Shown here one piece after another: positions 25,879-35,340 of a DNA stretch of 64,000 nt. Origin of the DNA: Acetobacterium sp. KB-1 (lineage in GTDB: Bacteria > Bacillota > Clostridia > Eubacteriales > Eubacteriaceae); assembly GCF_003260995.1 (NCBI RefSeq), contig NZ_CP030040.1:3147176-3211175 (forward strand), in the 5' to 3' direction. The position numbers and the translations under genes are program-made. A model generated the notes under the pieces. That model was given only the letters and a program-made list of their open reading frames with translations. It was not told the DNA's origin and made no database searches. Position 1 is the first letter of the stretch. Each line of letters starts with the position of its first letter.

Positions 25879-28800
25879 CTAATTTCCGCTTACCCGGGAC
25901 AGATCCCGGTTATTTTCGTCAAAAGCTGCCATTAAGGCTTCATCGCCGGTAAGACCAAGGGCTTTAACCCGTTCCATGGCATCCAGCATTCGTTTATAAT
26001 CGCGCGGTAAAACCTTGGTAAACTGTTTTGCATAGGTATCAAAGTCATCAAGTATTTTTTGTGCCAGTAAACTGTTGGTGTAATCCCGGTGTTTTGTTAT
26101 TAAATCTTTTAACTCGGCGCGTTCAGTGGCATCGGTAATTTTAACCAGATCGACCATCTCAGCATTACAGGATTCACAGAAGTTTTCGTCCAGATCCAGC
26201 ACATAGGCGACGCCTCCGGACATCCCGGCCGCGAAGTTTCGGCCTGTTTTTCCCAGGATGACAACCTTTCCGCCGGTCATGTATTCACAGCCATGATCCC
26301 CCACTGATTCAACCACGGCAGTAACCCCGCTGTTACGAACGCAGAAACGTTCGCCGGCGGCGCCCCTAATATAGGCTTCACCCTGGGTTGCGCCATAGAA
26401 GGCAACATTTCCAATGATGATGTTCTCTTCAGGGACAAAGGTGGCTTGCTTGGGCGGATAGATCACCATTTTTCCGCCGGATAGGCCTTTGCCGAAATAG
26501 TCATTGGCATCGCCTTCCAGTTTAATGGTGATGCCCTTAGGGATAAAGGCCCCTAAACTTTGGCCCGATGAACCCGTCAGGTTAAGCGTGATGGTATCCT
26601 CAGGCAAACCTGCTTCGCCATAACGCTTGGACACCTCATTACCAATGATGGTACCAACGACCCGATTGACATTTTTAATGGTGGTGGTGATCTCCACCTT
26701 CTCAGCTTTTTCCAGAGCCGGTTGACACAGATCCAGTAACTCGGTTAGATCCTTGGATTTTTCGATGTTGTGGTTCTGTTTGATTTGACAGTATAAACCG
26801 CCGCCTTCGGGAACTTCTGGCTGATATAAAATACTGGAGAAATCCAGACCCTTTGTTTTCCAGTGATCAATAGCGCGATTCATTTCCAGTTTATCGGAGC
26901 GGCCGACCATTTCATCAATGGTTCTAAAACCAAGTTCAGCCATAACTTCCCGGAGTTCCTGGGCAATAAACTTCATGAAATTGACAATGTGTCCGGGATC
27001 ACCGATAAACCGTTCACGCAGTTTAGGGTTTTGAGTTGCTACCCCAACCGGACAGGTATCCAGATGACAGACCCGCATCATTACACAACCAAGAATAACC
27101 AGTGGGGCGGTAGCAAAGCCATACTCTTCGGCACCTAGCAGGGTGGCAACTGCTAAATCTTTACCAGTTAACAGTTTCCCGTCAGTCTCGACTTTTACCC
27201 GGGTTCTTAAGTTGTTAAGTACCAGGGTTTGGTGGGTTTCAGCCAGCCCCAGTTCCCAGGGCAGACCGGCATGACGGATACTGGTTCGCGGTGAGGCACC
27301 AGTTCCGCCGTCATAACCACTGATTAGAATGACATCAGCTTTGGCTTTGGCGACCCCGGCAGCGATGGTGCCAACGCCGACTTCAGAAACCAGTTTAACA
27401 TTGATTCGGGCTTCCCGATTAGCGTTTTTTAAGTCATGAATCAGTTCCGCCAAATCTTCAATGGAATAGATATCATGGTGGGGTGGTGGTGAAATTAGAC
27501 CAACACCGGGTGTAGAGAACCGTGTTTTGGCGACCCAGGGATAAACCTTACGTCCTGGCAGTTGACCGCCTTCTCCCGGTTTGGCACCCTGAGCCATTTT
27601 AATTTGAATTTCCTTGGCACTGGACAGGTAATGGCTGGTAACACCAAAGCGTCCGGAGGCGACCTGTTTAATGGCACTGAGCCTGGAGTCACCGTTGTGC
27701 AAAGGAATGTGGCGTTCAGGATCCTCGCCGCCTTCGCCGGTATTACTCTTGCCGCCGATACGGTTCATGGCAATGGCCAGGCTTTCGTGGGCCTCGCTGC
27801 TTAAAGAGCCATAGGACATCGCACCGGTTTTAAAACGGGTACAGATACTTTCTACCGATTCAACCTCATCAATTGCAATCGGCTGACGGTTTTTAAAGCT
27901 CATTAGACCTCTTAAGGTACAGGTGCGTTGACTTTGTTCATCGATCAGGGCGGTGTATTCCTTATACGTTTGATAGTCGCCCATTCGACAGGCGTTTTGC
28001 AGTTTATAAACAGCTTCGGGATTGTAGGTATGATATTCACCATCGGCCCGCCATTGGAAATTTCCGCCGGATTCTAGCGCATTGGCATCGGCAAAAGGAT
28101 TGTGGTAGGCTTCGTCATGACGCATCTGGGATTCCCGGGCAATTTCATTAATCCCGATTCCTTCGATTCGCGATGGGGTGCGGGTAAAGTATTTGTCAAT
28201 CACATCTGAGTTGATCCCCACGGCTTCAAAGATCTGGGCCCCATGATAGCTCAAAATGGTAGAAATTCCCATTTTAGAAAGCACCTTGATAACACCCTTG
28301 CTGACTGTTTTGATATAGGTTTTAATGGCTTTTTCATAGCCTACATCGGTTAACAAGTCGCGATCAATCAGATCTTCCACGGTTTCAAAGGCCAAATAAG
28401 GGTTAATGGCGGTGGCGCCATAACCGATTAGCACCGCAAAATGATGAACCTCACGTGGCTCACCAGATTCTACAATCAGGCTAACCCGGGTTCGGGTTAG
28501 ATTATTGATTAAATGATGATGGAGACCGGAGATGGCCAACGCCGAGGGAATGGGAAGCATATTAGCGTTAACACCACGATCAGAAAGGATAATAATGGTG
28601 TTTCCGTCGGCAATGGCTTTGTCAGCGGCAACAAAAATATCTTCCAGAGCTTTTTCCAGACCATCACCGCCGGTGTTACTTTCAAATAAGGTTGAAAGTG
28701 TAACGGCTTTTATCCGTGGGTCATCCAGTTCCCGGATCTTTTCCAAGTCTTCATTACTGAGAATCGGCATGTCCAGGCTGATCTGATGACAACTTTGCGG

Positions 28801-30468
28801 TAAGGGGTTAATCAGATTACCTTCACCACCAAGATAAACCTCGGTACCTGTGATCAGTTCTTCCCGAAGGGCATCGATGGGGGGGTTGGTTACCTGAGCA
28901 AACATCTGCTTAAAGTAATTAAAAAGCACTTGAGATTTATCCGATAAAACTGCCAATGGAATATCATTACCCATGGCCCCAATAGGGTCGACACCGTCTT
29001 TGGCCATCGGTATAATCAGGGCTTTTAAATCTTCATAGGTATAACCAAATGATTTTTGACGTTGAACCAGGGTTTCTTTATTGGAGCTTATTTTTGTTTT
29101 TGGTACGGGCAACGTATCCAGAGTAATATTATGCTCTTCGATCCATTTGGCATAGGGTTCCTGACATGCAACGGAATGTTTGAGATCTTCATCATTAATG
29201 ATCTCGCCTTTTTCAGTATCGATCATCAACATTCGACCAGGCTTTAAACGCTCCTTACAGAGAATGTTTTCAGGCGGAATATCTAAAACGCCGACTTCAG
29301 AAGAGAGGATAACCAGATCATCTTTGGTTACATAATAACGGGATGGTCGCAAACCATTACGGTCAAGAACCGCTCCCAGTCGAATACCATCGGTGAAAGC
29401 GATGGCGGCCGGGCCGTCCCAGGGTTCCAGCATGCGGGAGTGATAATTATAGAAGGCTTTTTTCTCTGGGCTCATGGTAGTATGTTTGGACCAGGGCTCC
29501 GGGATCATCATCATCGCACTATGGGCCATGGAACGGCCAGTTAAGCTTAAAAATTCGAAGGCGTTATCAAAAATGGATGAGTCACTGCCATCGACATCAA
29601 CCACCGGAAAGGTTTTTTCCAACTCATTGCCAAAGAGATCACTTTGAAGCAGGGATTGACGGGCATACATCCAGTTAACATTGCCCCGGAGGGTGTTGAT
29701 CTCACCATTGTGGATCACGTAGCGGTTGGGATGGGCCCGTTCCCAGCTCGGGAAGGTATTGGTACTAAAACGGGAATGAACCATGGCAATAGCGGTGGTG
29801 ACATCCGGGTCTTTAAGATCCTGGTAGAACTGACCAACCTGATCTTCAGTCAGCATCCCTTTATAAACGATCGTGCGGGAAGAAAAGCTGGCTGCATAAA
29901 AAGACAGCCCTTTCTTTTTAGTTGCCTTGTCAACCTGTTTACGAATGGTATAGAGCTTTCTTTCGAAAGCCATGGAATCAGTGATTGCCGGATTTTTCTT
30001 GATAAAGACTTGTTTAAGAAACGGCATGCTTTCAATTGCTGTTTTTCCCAGGTCGCAGAGATCTACTGGGACATCCCGCCAGCCCAGCAAGGTTTGTCCT
30101 TCTTTTTTAATCGTCTCTTCCAGAATGGTTTCGCACTGTTTTCGCTGGTCGGCATCGGTGGGCATAAATAACATCCCCAAACCGTAGTCCCCGGGTTGGG
30201 GCAGGATAAAGCCTTCTTGACGGGCGGTTTTTTCCATAAACTGGTGCGGGATCTGGATCAGAATCCCGGCACCGTCACCGGTATTTTGTTCGGAGCCCCG
30301 TCCGCCCCGGTGCTGTAAATTAATAAGCGTTGTTAAAGCCTGCTTGACAATATCGTGGGATTTCTTTCCTTTGATATGGACAATTGCTCCGATGCCACAG
30401 GCATCATGTTCAAAAGTGGGATCATAAAGTCCCTGTTTTGGGGGTAAATTAGTGTGTTTCATACGCAT
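25879..30468 (-). CDS. gltB: Glutamate synthase, large (alpha) subunit
   Basis: 1529 aa, full length. The catalytic cysteine of the glutaminase domain is C24 in HDACGIG, so the first 23 residues are the propeptide removed in this family. The amidotransferase domain runs to about residue 430, then the central domain, then the FMN domain ([24 protein letters not shown]). The 3Fe-4S cluster motif [19 protein letters not shown] lies near residue 1128. The glycine-repeat beta-helix ([27 protein letters not shown]) occupies about 1260-1480. All functional parts are present. It is the complete enzyme, in contrast to the split GltB-like subunits at nt 1-1832. Confidence 0.97.
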   Translation of the reverse strand: MRMKHTNLPPKQGLYDPTFEHDACGIGAIVHIKGKKSHDIVKQALTTLINLQHRGGRGSEQNTGDGAGILIQIPHQFMEKTARQEGFILPQPGDYGLGMLFMPTDADQRKQCETILEETIKKEGQTLLGWRDVPVDLCDLGKTAIESMPFLKQVFIKKNPAITDSMAFERKLYTIRKQVDKATKKKGLSFYAASFSSRTIVYKGMLTEDQVGQFYQDLKDPDVTTAIAMVHSRFSTNTFPSWERAHPNRYVIHNGEINTLRGNVNWMYARQSLLQSDLFGNELEKTFPVVDVDGSDSSIFDNAFEFLSLTGRSMAHSAMMMIPEPWSKHTTMSPEKKAFYNYHSRMLEPWDGPAAIAFTDGIRLGAVLDRNGLRPSRYYVTKDDLVILSSEVGVLDIPPENILCKERLKPGRMLMIDTEKGEIINDEDLKHSVACQEPYAKWIEEHNITLDTLPVPKTKISSNKETLVQRQKSFGYTYEDLKALIIPMAKDGVDPIGAMGNDIPLAVLSDKSQVLFNYFKQMFAQVTNPPIDALREELITGTEVYLGGEGNLINPLPQSCHQISLDMPILSNEDLEKIRELDDPRIKAVTLSTLFESNTGGDGLEKALEDIFVAADKAIADGNTIIILSDRGVNANMLPIPSALAISGLHHHLINNLTRTRVSLIVESGEPREVHHFAVLIGYGATAINPYLAFETVEDLIDRDLLTDVGYEKAIKTYIKTVSKGVIKVLSKMGISTILSYHGAQIFEAVGINSDVIDKYFTRTPSRIEGIGINEIARESQMRHDEAYHNPFADANALESGGNFQWRADGEYHTYNPEAVYKLQNACRMGDYQTYKEYTALIDEQSQRTCTLRGLMSFKNRQPIAIDEVESVESICTRFKTGAMSYGSLSSEAHESLAIAMNRIGGKSNTGEGGEDPERHIPLHNGDSRLSAIKQVASGRFGVTSHYLSSAKEIQIKMAQGAKPGEGGQLPGRKVYPWVAKTRFSTPGVGLISPPPHHDIYSIEDLAELIHDLKNANREARINVKLVSEVGVGTIAAGVAKAKADVILISGYDGGTGASPRTSIRHAGLPWELGLAETHQTLVLNNLRTRVKVETDGKLLTGKDLAVATLLGAEEYGFATAPLVILGCVMMRVCHLDTCPVGVATQNPKLRERFIGDPGHIVNFMKFIAQELREVMAELGFRTIDEMVGRSDKLEMNRAIDHWKTKGLDFSSILYQPEVPEGGGLYCQIKQNHNIEKSKDLTELLDLCQPALEKAEKVEITTTIKNVNRVVGTIIGNEVSKRYGEAGLPEDTITLNLTGSSGQSLGAFIPKGITIKLEGDANDYFGKGLSGGKMVIYPPKQATFVPEENIIIGNVAFYGATQGEAYIRGAAGERFCVRNSGVTAVVESVGDHGCEYMTGGKVVILGKTGRNFAAGMSGGVAYVLDLDENFCESCNAEMVDLVKITDATERAELKDLITKHRDYTNSLLAQKILDDFDTYAKQFTKVLPRDYKRMLDAMERVKALGLTGDEALMAAFDENNRDLSRVSGN

Positions 30469-30898
30469 TTTAACCTTCCTCAGAAAAATCTATTAATTAG
30501 TGAAGATAATAGGATGGGCCAATTGAATGTTGAATTGATTGATTGTTTTTTAACAGGGCTTTTATTTTCTTCTATTATATACACCATCGTCAAAGAAATA
30601 AAATTTTGCAAAATTGACCGTTGACACATTCCCTATTGTAATAAATAAGATGGAGTTTTATAATTATACTATAAAGTTCGACAATTATCACATAAATTTC
30701 ATGGTATTATCAGATAAAACCAAATTTTTTTGTAATGTATTTTGCAAATTAATGCAATTGTTGTTTTTACATCGCGTTCAATTGTTTTCCTAAACCGCAC
30801 AGTTATGCCCTGCATTGGTTTGCAACAATCATCTTGCTGATGTCAATGATGGCTTTATTAAAGGTTAATGTTTTTTTAAGACTTTATGGGATAGAAAT

Positions 30899-30947
30899 AG
30901 CTCTACCTCAATTAGAAATGGGATTGTTTCCTAATCGGGATAGAGCT
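30899..30947. repeat. Long interrupted inverted repeat
   Basis: AGCTCTA..C pairs with G..TAGAGCT, and inside it ATTAGaAA pairs with TTtCcTAAT. It lies between gltB (start 30468) and the UroD gene (end 31043), both on the minus strand. There is no T run on either side, so it is not a canonical terminator. The rest of the 574-nt gap 30469-31042 is AT-rich with nothing else recognised. Confidence 0.5.
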
Positions 30948-31042
30948 TACCTGGCTTGAGCAAATTCTTTATTCAATTGAGAGGTGCAGTAACAGAATGA
31001 CTAGCTTCATTTTGCTAACACTACGGTGCAAGAACGCGTTAC

Positions 31043-32026
31043 TTAGAACATTTCCCTACTGAGCTGGTCAATCACGTCGCTGGTTGCTTCATAAACCCCA
31101 GGGAAAGAGCTGATGTTTAAACCCTGACTTAAGCATGGAATAAAATAAAGCTTGCCACATTCTTCACAGGCTTTTTTTGTATCCGCATAGATTTTTTCTC
31201 GGGTCCAGCCGGGGAAATCAACGCGGCCACTGTCGATATCACCCATAAAGGTGATTTTTTCGCCGTATTTTTTAATCAGCTCCGGCACATTGTTGGTTGT
31301 CATCACACCCTGCCAGATATCAATACCCATTTCAATCATAAAGGGAACCAAATTGGCAGCATAGCTGTCACTATGGTGAATAATCAGTTCGACACCATTT
31401 GCTTTCCAGAATCCATAGACCTTCTTGTAGGCGGGAACGATGAACTCATCAAACATTTCAGGTGAAATAAAAGAAGAAATTTGGCTGCCCCAGTCGTCAT
31501 GATGGAATAATGCATCGGGATGAATGTGCTTGACCACTTCTTTCGCATAAGCCAGCTCATAGTCAACAACGTAATCAATTAGCTCTTTCATTGCTTCGGG
31601 TTCTTCATATAAGGCCATCAGGGCATCTTCCATGCTCATTAAATGATGGGTCATTTCAAAAATCCCTGGGGCGCAAAAGGCGGTGACAAATTTTTCATTT
31701 CGATTCACTGATTTTGCATGCGCTTCGGCGGCGGCCCATTCTTCATCGGTATAAAAGACAGAAGGCGCTTTGACTTGATTTTTCCAATCTGTGATATCTT
31801 TTAGTGCCTTGTGTTCTTCATCGTGCATCGGAAAGGAACCGATTTGATCGGCAGGCCAATCAAAGGTGATCCCCCATTTGTTTTTAACCCGGGTGCCGGG
31901 AGCCGGAGCCAGGGGAAGATCCATAGGGGCCTCCATAATTAGATCCATAAATTCGTATTGATTGACAAATCGGTCCGGATTTCCACCCTTTATTACTTCC
32001 ATCAAGTTTTGTCTTTTTGTTAACAT
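31043..32026 (-). CDS. UroD-family corrinoid methyltransferase, copy 2 (MtvB/OdmB-like)
   Basis: 327 aa, paralogous to 14386-15363. It keeps the FHHDDWGSQ and HHSDSYAANL motifs and the MGDIDSGRVDFPGW segment; differences cluster around residues 33-50 (a proline-rich APAPGTRVKN in place of the other copy's GAMVGPGQTIKN), residues 85-105, and the C-terminal ~30 residues. These differences may set substrate specificity. It probably transfers methyl groups from an aryl methyl ether or related donor to the corrinoid protein encoded 81 nt upstream. AGGAGG precedes the ATG. No tetrahydrofolate methyltransferase is encoded beside it. Confidence 0.85.
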   Translation of the reverse strand: MLTKRQNLMEVIKGGNPDRFVNQYEFMDLIMEAPMDLPLAPAPGTRVKNKWGITFDWPADQIGSFPMHDEEHKALKDITDWKNQVKAPSVFYTDEEWAAAEAHAKSVNRNEKFVTAFCAPGIFEMTHHLMSMEDALMALYEEPEAMKELIDYVVDYELAYAKEVVKHIHPDALFHHDDWGSQISSFISPEMFDEFIVPAYKKVYGFWKANGVELIIHHSDSYAANLVPFMIEMGIDIWQGVMTTNNVPELIKKYGEKITFMGDIDSGRVDFPGWTREKIYADTKKACEECGKLYFIPCLSQGLNISSFPGVYEATSDVIDQLSREMF

Positions 32027-32107
32027 TGCAATACCTCCTAAAATTTTGGTAGATTGATTTAAATAAATTTTGTATGAAATGCGTTTGTTTAAGGGAGCAA
32101 TAGAGAC

Positions 32108-32737
32108 TTAAGCGGTGGCCAGTTCCTTGGCTTTAACAGCCGCACTACCGGCATCTGGGGCATAACCGTCAGCACCGACTTCGGCGGCGTATTCCGGCGT
32201 TACCGGGGCCCCGCCAACAATAACTTTAACATCCGGGCAAGCCGCTTTAACGGTTGCCACGGCTTCTTTTAAGGCGGGCATAGTTGTGGTCAGCAGACCC
32301 GAACACGCGACAATTTTCACATTGTCATTATCTTTAACTGCTGAAACGAAGGTATCGGCTGGTACATCTACACCGAGATCAACCATATCGAATCCGGCAC
32401 TTTCGATCATCATCGAGACCAGATTTTTGCCAATATCGTGAAGATCTCCGGCCACGGTACCGATGACACAGGTGCCCAGGGAGGCAGAACCATCGCCGGC
32501 CATCAGTGGCTTTAAGACCTCAACCCCTTTTGACATGGCTTTAGCAGCGATGAGCATTTCTGGAACGAAAATTTCGCCAGAAGAGAATTTGTCCCCAACG
32601 ACACCCATGGAATCGACCATCGCCTGGAGAATTTCACCTGGTGCACTGCCTTCATCCAGGGCTTCCTGGACCAGACCAGGGACCAATTTAGACTTTCCTG
32701 CTTCGACCTTTGCTTTGACTTCTTCAATTTTTGACAT
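32108..32737 (-). CDS. Methyltransferase corrinoid protein, copy 2 (MtvC-like)
   Basis: 209 aa with the cobalamin motif GDLHDIGKNLV and the usual cap domain. The first 206 residues equal those of copy 1 (13689-14318); the last three read ATA instead of VSA. At the nucleotide level I counted about 16 differences in the first 250 bases, all at third codon positions, with long identical runs between them. The gene is first in a two-gene operon with the UroD methyltransferase. AGGAGG lies 7-8 nt before the ATG. A TetR-type gene lies upstream on the same strand. Confidence 0.93.
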   Translation of the reverse strand: MSKIEEVKAKVEAGKSKLVPGLVQEALDEGSAPGEILQAMVDSMGVVGDKFSSGEIFVPEMLIAAKAMSKGVEVLKPLMAGDGSASLGTCVIGTVAGDLHDIGKNLVSMMIESAGFDMVDLGVDVPADTFVSAVKDNDNVKIVACSGLLTTTMPALKEAVATVKAACPDVKVIVGGAPVTPEYAAEVGADGYAPDAGSAAVKAKELATA

Positions 32738-32765
32738 GTTTTTTCCTCCTGATTTGATTTATTTG

Positions 32766-32783
32766 TGATATCAGATGATATCA
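32766..32783. promoter_or_regulatory. Tandem TGATATCA palindromes in the leader
   Basis: Two copies of the palindrome TGATATCA separated by GA, 29-46 nt upstream of the corrinoid gene start. The same octamer, in a hairpin arrangement, is at the equivalent position before copy 1 (13637-13657). It could be an operator or a leader hairpin controlling translation. Confidence 0.45.
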
Positions 32784-32965
32784 GCTTTAGATTAGTCATT
32801 TTCATGTGTGTGCATGAAATTTGCTAATAAATGCCTTAAGCTAAGGGGTGTTTACTTGAAGTTTGTCTGATATTTTTTAACAGATCCCATAATTATCATT
32901 TTTCAATTACCTCACAGGATAAAATTAAGCACGTTGCGTCTAAATTTTGAGGCTACATTACGATG

Positions 32966-33012
32966 TTGCTTGTAAGCAATTTAAATATAAAACATCAAGA
33001 GCAAAAAGTCAA
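32966..33012 (-). promoter_or_regulatory. Promoter and candidate TetR operator for the second corrinoid/UroD operon
   Basis: On the minus strand TTGACT (33012-33007), 17-nt spacer, TATATT (32989-32984). The inverted repeat TTGCTT-gt-AAGCAA (32966-32979) begins 4 nt after the -10 and covers the expected start site, a classical repressor position. Confidence 0.6.
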
Positions 33013-33089
33013 TTAAATTCGTAAAAAAATATATATAAACTAAAAACAGACTTAAGAAAACGATTAAATACTGTGAAAAATAAAAAAAA

Positions 33090-33129
33090 GAAGAAGCTCC
33101 TATTGTTTGCAAACAATAGGAGCTTCTTC
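33090..33129 (-). terminator. 40-nt perfect palindrome, terminator of the tetR-like gene
   Basis: A 20-bp perfect stem (GAAGAAGCTCCTATTGTTTG on the left arm) with no spacer. The stop codon of the TetR gene lies inside it. On the minus strand it is followed by a T-rich run, so it works as an intrinsic terminator. Confidence 0.85.
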
Positions 33130-33792
33130 AATATATAAATAATTATTAACTTCCTTGAGTTGGGGATACTCTTCTAGTAATCGATCAATGGTGCAGTTAG
33201 CAGAACTGAGCAACGATTTAAGGAACAGGCTATTGTAATCAAATTTCAAGGAATAAAACATTTGATTGATGCACAGATCGAAGAGTTCTTCTTTTGTGAG
33301 GAGGATTTCTTTTTCATACTGCTTCATGGTCAATGCTCGAATAACCCCAAAAGATGCTGTTACCGCACAATCACAGAGCCGTTCTTTATCCGCTGTTTTT
33401 ATTTGATCGTTCTGGTTAACCAAGGTTTTATAAAGCTCAAAGAGATTTCCATCTCGGGTCGCTTTTTCCAGCAGATCAAATTTGTTCATCTCGTAAATAA
33501 ATCGATCGTAATGTGCGTCAATTTCGGTTAATTTAAAATGTAACTTAAAAAAAGTTATCAATTGCAACAGTTCATCGTCAGTGGGAAGATATTTAAGCAG
33601 ATGCGAGTACAGTGTTTCATAGTTATTATTAAGCATGTCGCTGGCGATGATATCTTTGGTCTTAAAATAATAGGTGACTAAACCCAGATTGACACCAGCT
33701 TCTTTGGCAATCATGGTGTTTGGGGTGTTGGCGTAACCATTTTCCAGGTAGAGCCGTTTGGCGGTGTTATATATTTTGTCTCTTGTGTTCAT
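33100..33792 (-). CDS. TetR-family regulator
   Basis: 230 aa. The N-terminal ~50 residues are a TetR helix-turn-helix (IYNTAKRLYLENGYANTPNTMIAKEAG in outline, then VNLGLVTYYFKTKDII). The C-terminal ligand domain is all-helical and not assigned to a subgroup. It lies 362 nt upstream of the second corrinoid/UroD operon on the same strand, with its own terminator between them, so it is a separate transcript and the natural candidate to control that operon. The last codons lie in the terminator palindrome, so the C-terminal residues (PIVCKQ) are dictated by it. Confidence 0.85.
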   Translation of the reverse strand: MNTRDKIYNTAKRLYLENGYANTPNTMIAKEAGVNLGLVTYYFKTKDIIASDMLNNNYETLYSHLLKYLPTDDELLQLITFFKLHFKLTEIDAHYDRFIYEMNKFDLLEKATRDGNLFELYKTLVNQNDQIKTADKERLCDCAVTASFGVIRALTMKQYEKEILLTKEELFDLCINQMFYSLKFDYNSLFLKSLLSSANCTIDRLLEEYPQLKEVNNYLYIEEAPIVCKQ

Positions 33793-34077
33793 GATCTGGT
33801 TATCCTCATTCTCTTGTTTTATAGTATAATAGCATAAAAAACAAAAGATCGTCCATGTCTAATTTATTTTCAGTCAGAAGATCCTAATGAAAAGTTGGTA
33901 TAAATGAATAAGTTTAAACAGGGCTGATAAGTCTGTCAGAAGCAGGCGGAAAAAGAAAATGATTGATTAGTTTATAATTGGGTAATAAAATAAAACTTAA
34001 ATCGGGCGGTAACAGATTCTGTATAATGTCCACAAATAGTTGGACACAAAATCCAGAAAATAAGATAAACTATACAC

Positions 34078-34398
34078 ATGAGTAGAAAACGACGAACCTG
34101 GACCCCAGAGGAAAAAGCAGCCATCGTGCTGGAAATCCTCAGAGAAGAAAATACGTTAGCCGAGATCTCTAAGAAGTATGATGTATCTCAGCAATTATTA
34201 AGCCGCTGGAAAACCGAATTTATCGCCAATATGTCCGCCGTCTTCAATAAGAAAAATGAAGATGTTGACAAACTCAAACAAGAGCATGAAGATGAAAAGG
34301 AGCTGCTCGTAAAGAAAATAGGCGAATTAACATTGGATGTCGATTGGCTTAAAAAAAAACAAATCCAAATCTCTCAAATGAAGAAAAAAGAACGTTAA
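34078..34398 (+). CDS. IS3-family transposase OrfA
   Basis: 106 aa. The N-terminal half is a helix-turn-helix of the transposase_8 type (RRTWTPEEKAAIVLEIL, then ISKKYDVSQQLLSRWK). The C-terminal half is a heptad-like coiled coil (KLKQEHEDEKELLVKKIGELTLDVDWLKKKQ) used for multimerisation. Near the end is a run of nine A (34351-34359) read as three Lys codons, a natural slippery site from which ribosomes can move to the -1 frame of orfB. Confidence 0.92.
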   Translation: MSRKRRTWTPEEKAAIVLEILREENTLAEISKKYDVSQQLLSRWKTEFIANMSAVFNKKNEDVDKLKQEHEDEKELLVKKIGELTLDVDWLKKKQIQISQMKKKER

Positions 34399-35231
34399 TT
34401 GATTGGAAGCACCCTTTCTTAACCATAAAAAAACAGTGCCAACTTCTGACGCTATCGCGATCAACAGCTTATCATGAACCCATAGATGTTGCGCCATCCA
34501 AAGATGAAATCAATATCAAAAACGCCATTGATCGTATTCATTTTGAGGAGCCAGCCTATGGCGTCAGACGAATCAGGAATGAATTGCATAAACTGGGCTT
34601 TCATCAAGTAGGCAGGCGTCTTGTCAGGCGTTATATGATGGAAATGGATATTGTTTGTTTCTATCCCGGCCCCAATCTGAGTAAGCGAGCCAAAGCAGCC
34701 AAAACTTATCCCTACCTGCTGAGAAATCTTGAAATTAACCAACCGAATCAGGTGTGGTCCATTGACATTACTTATATAGGAACCCCAAATGGATTTGTGT
34801 ATTTAACCGCTATTATTGACTGGTATTCCCGTTATATTGTGGGATACACCATCAGCAACACCTTGCAAACCGACATGGTCACCCGTGTTATAAAAACCGC
34901 CATTCAAACCTATGGTGCACCTGAGATCATTAACAGTGACCAGGGCAGTCAGTTTACGTCAAATGCCTATATTGACCTGATTAAAAGCTTTAAAACGACA
35001 AAAATCAGCATGGACGGTAAAGGCCGTGCTACCGACAATATTGCCATTGAACGGTTTTTTCGATCATATAAATGGGAACGCCTGTATTTGCTGTACCCGG
35101 AAACCGTCACTGAAGTGAGAGCCATGACAAAGGAATACATCGCTAAATATAACAATGAGCGAGGTCACCAGCGATTCAATTACAAAACACCGGCAGCTGT
35201 ATTCTATGAAAATATGGCATTGGCTGCCTAA
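34353..35231 (+). CDS. IS3-family transposase OrfB (DDE catalytic part)
   Basis: The -1 frame is open from the A9 run to the stop at 35231, 292 codons. No plausible independent start occurs in its first ~75 codons, so it is probably made only as an OrfAB frameshift fusion. It carries the HTH_21 region (EEPAYGVRRIRNELHKLG) and the rve integrase core with the DDE residues in SIDITYIG, NSDQGSQFTS and NIAIERFFRSYKWE. The catalytic triad looks complete. The start coordinate is the first in-frame codon after the slip, not a start codon. Confidence 0.85.
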   Translation, partial: KKTNPNLSNEEKRTLIDWKHPFLTIKKQCQLLTLSRSTAYHEPIDVAPSKDEINIKNAIDRIHFEEPAYGVRRIRNELHKLGFHQVGRRLVRRYMMEMDIVCFYPGPNLSKRAKAAKTYPYLLRNLEINQPNQVWSIDITYIGTPNGFVYLTAIIDWYSRYIVGYTISNTLQTDMVTRVIKTAIQTYGAPEIINSDQGSQFTSNAYIDLIKSFKTTKISMDGKGRATDNIAIERFFRSYKWERLYLLYPETVTEVRAMTKEYIAKYNNERGHQRFNYKTPAAVFYENMALAA

Positions 35232-35340
35232 TCAAAACGCGAAAGGAGATTTATCTAAAAATTTCTAATTTCGTGTCTTGACAAGCGTGTACATTATACT
35301 GATTCCAGTAATTTGGGTAAAGAAAGATGAGGATCATAAA

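Larger units (their letters stand above)
34020..35300 (+). mobile_element. IS3-family insertion sequence, intact, 1281 bp
   Basis: Imperfect terminal inverted repeats start TGTATAATGTCCAC on the left and (reverse complement of the right end) AGTATAATGTACAC; similarity extends about 32 nt with a second matching block GACAC-AAAT. A 5-bp direct repeat GATTC flanks both ends (34015-34019 and 35301-35305). Inside are orfA and orfB in the classical IS3 arrangement with orfB in the -1 frame. Both look undamaged, and the target duplication is perfect, so insertion may be fairly recent. It sits between the TetR gene and a lipoprotein gene without breaking either. Confidence 0.9.

Noticed and set aside
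29644-30171. 175-codon plus-strand frame inside gltB
   Set aside because: It is a shadow of gltB; the coding strand has intact GltB motifs throughout.
35278-35306. New promoter created by the IS right end and flanking DNA
   Set aside because: TTGACA at the IS end has TATACT only 11 nt downstream and no -10 at the proper 17-nt distance.
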